From Leptospirales bacterium (lineage in GTDB: Bacteria > Spirochaetota > Leptospiria > Leptospirales > Leptonemataceae), in NCBI GenBank assembly GCA_019694655.1, contig JAIBBN010000007.1, positions 62,001-126,000 of the forward strand: a stretch of 64,000 nucleotides of DNA, written 5' to 3'. The notes beneath the pieces were generated by a model. It saw nothing but the letters and a program-made list of their open reading frames with translations. It made no database searches and had not been told where the DNA came from. Positions 62,406 through 64,000 of this stretch are shown here, in pieces. Position numbers and translations under genes: made by a program. How positions within the stretch are numbered: the stretch's first letter is position 1; each line of letters begins with the position of its first letter.

Positions 62406-63770
62406 ATGCAAAGCAATGCCGCAGCCGTAGAAAGCGGCCAGTTATATATTCCCCGCGGCAAGCCAGTGGTTGGCGTGATGCTGCGCTTTGCCAGCGCGCC
62501 GCTGGAGTTTCTGAGCGAGATGCGCGATCGCGCGCCGATTGTGCGCATGCATGGACTGCGCAAGGTTACCTATTTAATCAACGAACCGGCGCTGGTCGAT
62601 GAGGTGCTGACCACTCGTGCACGCAGTTTTCGAAAGGACTTCTTTACGCGCCGGTTGAGCAATCTGCTGGGGCAGGGGCTCTTGACCAGCGAAGGCGAGC
62701 TCTGGCGCCGCCAGCGACGACTGATTCAGCCGGCTTTTCATCGCGAGCGCGTTGATTCCTATGCGCAAATCATGACCGAAGAAACTGCGCGCCGGATCCA
62801 GGCGTGGAAGGCGGATCTGGCGACTGCTTCCGGAGGAGTTTTGCTGCGCGATTGGCATCATGACATGATGGCGCTGACCCTGGAGATTGTGGCGCGTTCG
62901 CTTTTTGGACAGCGCATGGATCAAGAAAGCGCTGCCATTGCCTGGGCGCTCGATCGCCTGATGGAACAGCAGGCAAAGCAGTTTACAATCAGCGGTGCGA
63001 TTGCCGGCAACTGGTTCCCCAGTCCAACCAATGTCCGCTACTGGAAGGCGAAGAAATTGCTCTATCGGATTGTCGCCGCGCTCGTTCAGAAAAGTTCTTC
63101 AGCGCCCGGTCTGATTGCCGACTTGCTGGCGGCGCGCGACGAAGAAAATCAGCCGATGAGCGTCGAACAGATTCGCGACGAGGCGGTTACTCTGATTCTG
63201 GCCGGCCATGAAACCACCGCCAATGCCTTGAGCTGGGCGGCCTGGCTTTTAGGCGATCGACCTGAACTGCAGCAAAGGATAGCCGATGAAGCCCGGCAGG
63301 TTTTTGGCGAGCGCCGGCCTTCGGCAAACGATTGCGCCGCGCTGAATTTCTGTGGAGCGGTGATACGCGAAGCGATGCGACTCTATCCGCCGGCCTGGCT
63401 GATTGGCAGGGAGGCAGTGGAGGATGTGCAAATTGGCGGAGTGACCATTCGGCGCGGAGAGCAGGCGGCGATGTGCCAGTACTCGATGCATCGCAATCCA
63501 AAACTATTTGAGGCGGCCGATGAGTTCAGGCCGGAGCGCTGGCTCGATGGCCTGGAGCGACGGCTGCCGCGCATGGCCTACTTTCCTTTTGGCGGAGGGC
63601 AGCGCATGTGCATTGGCTCTGGCTTTGCCATGCTGGAGGCGACGCTGCTGCTATCGATGATCTGCAAGGCCGTGCAGTTCGAGCGCGGCAGCCAGCGTGT
63701 GAAGCCCGAGGCGGCGGTTACACTGCGACCGCAGGGCGGCTTGCCGATGCGCTTACGCTTGCGCTCCTGA
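62406..63770 (+). CDS. Cytochrome P450
   Basis: 454 aa from ATG 62406; a TTG at 62334, directly after the stop of the previous gene, is in frame, and the true start is uncertain. Heme thiolate motif FPFGGGQRMCIGSGFAMLE with the axial Cys; I-helix AGHETTAN; ExxR helix AVIREAMRLYPP; FRPERWLDG in the meander. All P450 landmarks are intact. A soluble type with no N-terminal anchor and no fused reductase; the redox partners are not encoded nearby. Last complete gene of the GMC/FAH operon, so presumably one step of the same pathway, such as hydroxylation. Confidence 0.95.
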   Translation: MQSNAAAVESGQLYIPRGKPVVGVMLRFASAPLEFLSEMRDRAPIVRMHGLRKVTYLINEPALVDEVLTTRARSFRKDFFTRRLSNLLGQGLLTSEGELWRRQRRLIQPAFHRERVDSYAQIMTEETARRIQAWKADLATASGGVLLRDWHHDMMALTLEIVARSLFGQRMDQESAAIAWALDRLMEQQAKQFTISGAIAGNWFPSPTNVRYWKAKKLLYRIVAALVQKSSSAPGLIADLLAARDEENQPMSVEQIRDEAVTLILAGHETTANALSWAAWLLGDRPELQQRIADEARQVFGERRPSANDCAALNFCGAVIREAMRLYPPAWLIGREAVEDVQIGGVTIRRGEQAAMCQYSMHRNPKLFEAADEFRPERWLDGLERRLPRMAYFPFGGGQRMCIGSGFAMLEATLLLSMICKAVQFERGSQRVKPEAAVTLRPQGGLPMRLRLRS

Positions 63771-63862
63771 ATCAGGCTTGCCGAAGCCCAATCAATTGTT
63801 ATCCTGACAGAATCACCTGCAACCTGATGGGAATGCTGGGGTCCAATGGCGGGAGCAAAAGG

Positions 63863-64000
63863 ATGAAGATTGGCAGCTTTCCGGAGCTTGTAAACGATCG
63901 GGCGGCCCGCGCCGTGGCGGCGTTAGTGGTTGCGCTGGCGCTATTTGCGCTGTGGAGCCAGAACCTGATCGCCGTACTTTTTTTGCTCTATGGCTTTCTG
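63863..64000 (+). CDS. DUF4395-like membrane protein, N-terminal fragment
   Basis: 46 visible codons, open at the window edge. MKIGSFPELVNDRAARAVAAL, then a hydrophobic helix (VVALALFALWSQNLIAVLFLLYGFL) fits the beginning of DUF4395 proteins (v.e.aaR..a.lv.l.a..al......w...lla.dFl.R). GGGAG seven bases upstream supports the ATG. Too little is seen for more. It lies 92 bp after the P450 gene on the same strand. Confidence 0.5.
   Translation, partial: MKIGSFPELVNDRAARAVAALVVALALFALWSQNLIAVLFLLYGFL

Noticed and set aside
1-64000. Prophage, genomic island, tRNA or attachment site
   Set aside because: No integrase, transposase, phage structural gene or tRNA was found on either strand, and gene style is uniform throughout.

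Overview
The window looks like a chromosomal stretch from a GC-rich (high fifties per cent by eye) spirochaete, most likely of the Leptospirales but outside the AT-rich genus Leptospira. The grounds are a flagellar flgN/flgK/flgL locus whose FlgK N-terminus is of Leptospira type, many predicted lipoproteins with loose spirochaete-like lipoboxes, a diderm outer-membrane barrel, and a high density of PP2C / HATPase / STAS signalling proteins. Genus level is inference. I see no tRNA, rRNA, CRISPR, insertion sequence, integrase or phage gene. Genes are packed tightly, with many 1-10 bp overlaps, and no gap between genes exceeds about 260 bases.

Layout. 1-5.2 kb: flgL (cut by the window edge), flgK and flgN on the minus strand, with a beta-propeller lipoprotein gene inserted in the opposite sense between flgK and flgN. 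5.3-7.6 kb: a lipoprotein, a DUF192 protein and a DUF6941-like protein. 7.6-9.7 kb: purD and an unknown downstream partner. 9.9-14.7 kb: EF-hand protein, MsbA-like ABC exporter, valS. 14.8-17.5 kb: small lipoprotein and hypothetical genes, an RRM RNA-binding protein with a strong hairpin behind it, and a lipoprotein with a metallo-beta-lactamase fold that has lost its metal ligands. 17.8-23.6 kb: tpiA; a von Willebrand A protein coupled to a membrane sulfatase-like protein; thioredoxin/CnoX-like, LMW-PTP and Ogt genes. 23.6-25.0 kb: ECF sigma factor with a FecR-like anti-sigma protein. 25.2-30 kb: HMG-CoA lyase, mnmA, an SDR, panC and glycerophosphodiesterase. 30-34 kb: an ACT/malic-enzyme-like pseudoenzyme, lipoproteins and an Omp85-type barrel. 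34-39.5 kb: DNA polymerase III delta-prime, a nitrilase-fold protein lacking its cysteine, a DMT exporter, an RsbW-like kinase and uvrB. 39.6-43.6 kb: phasin-like protein, deaminated-glutathione-amidase-type nitrilase, a large unknown protein and prmA. 43.7-50.9 kb: STAS protein, a giant SAH-hydrolase-like protein, M50B-like membrane protein, UDP-glucuronate decarboxylase, glycosyltransferase 9, CPBP protease and DUF6580 protein. 50.9-58.1 kb: APC permease, ilvE, an unknown protein and a partner-switching cassette (PP2C phosphatase, RsbW-like kinase, STAS, unknown 321-aa protein). 58.2-64 kb: a sugar-dehydrogenase-like lipoprotein, then an oxidative operon (GMC small subunit, GMC oxidoreductase, FAH-family hydrolase, cytochrome P450) and the start of a DUF4395-like gene.

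Two themes stand out. First, at least four proteins keep a recognisable enzyme fold but have lost catalytic residues (malic enzyme, metallo-beta-lactamase, nitrilase and sulfatase folds), and a fifth is a strongly remodelled S-adenosylhomocysteine-hydrolase homologue following a STAS gene. Second, partner-switching parts occur at three places (36.7, 43.7 and 53.9-57.2 kb), suggesting a network rather than one linear switch. All functional calls rest on reading motifs by eye; none was checked against a database.
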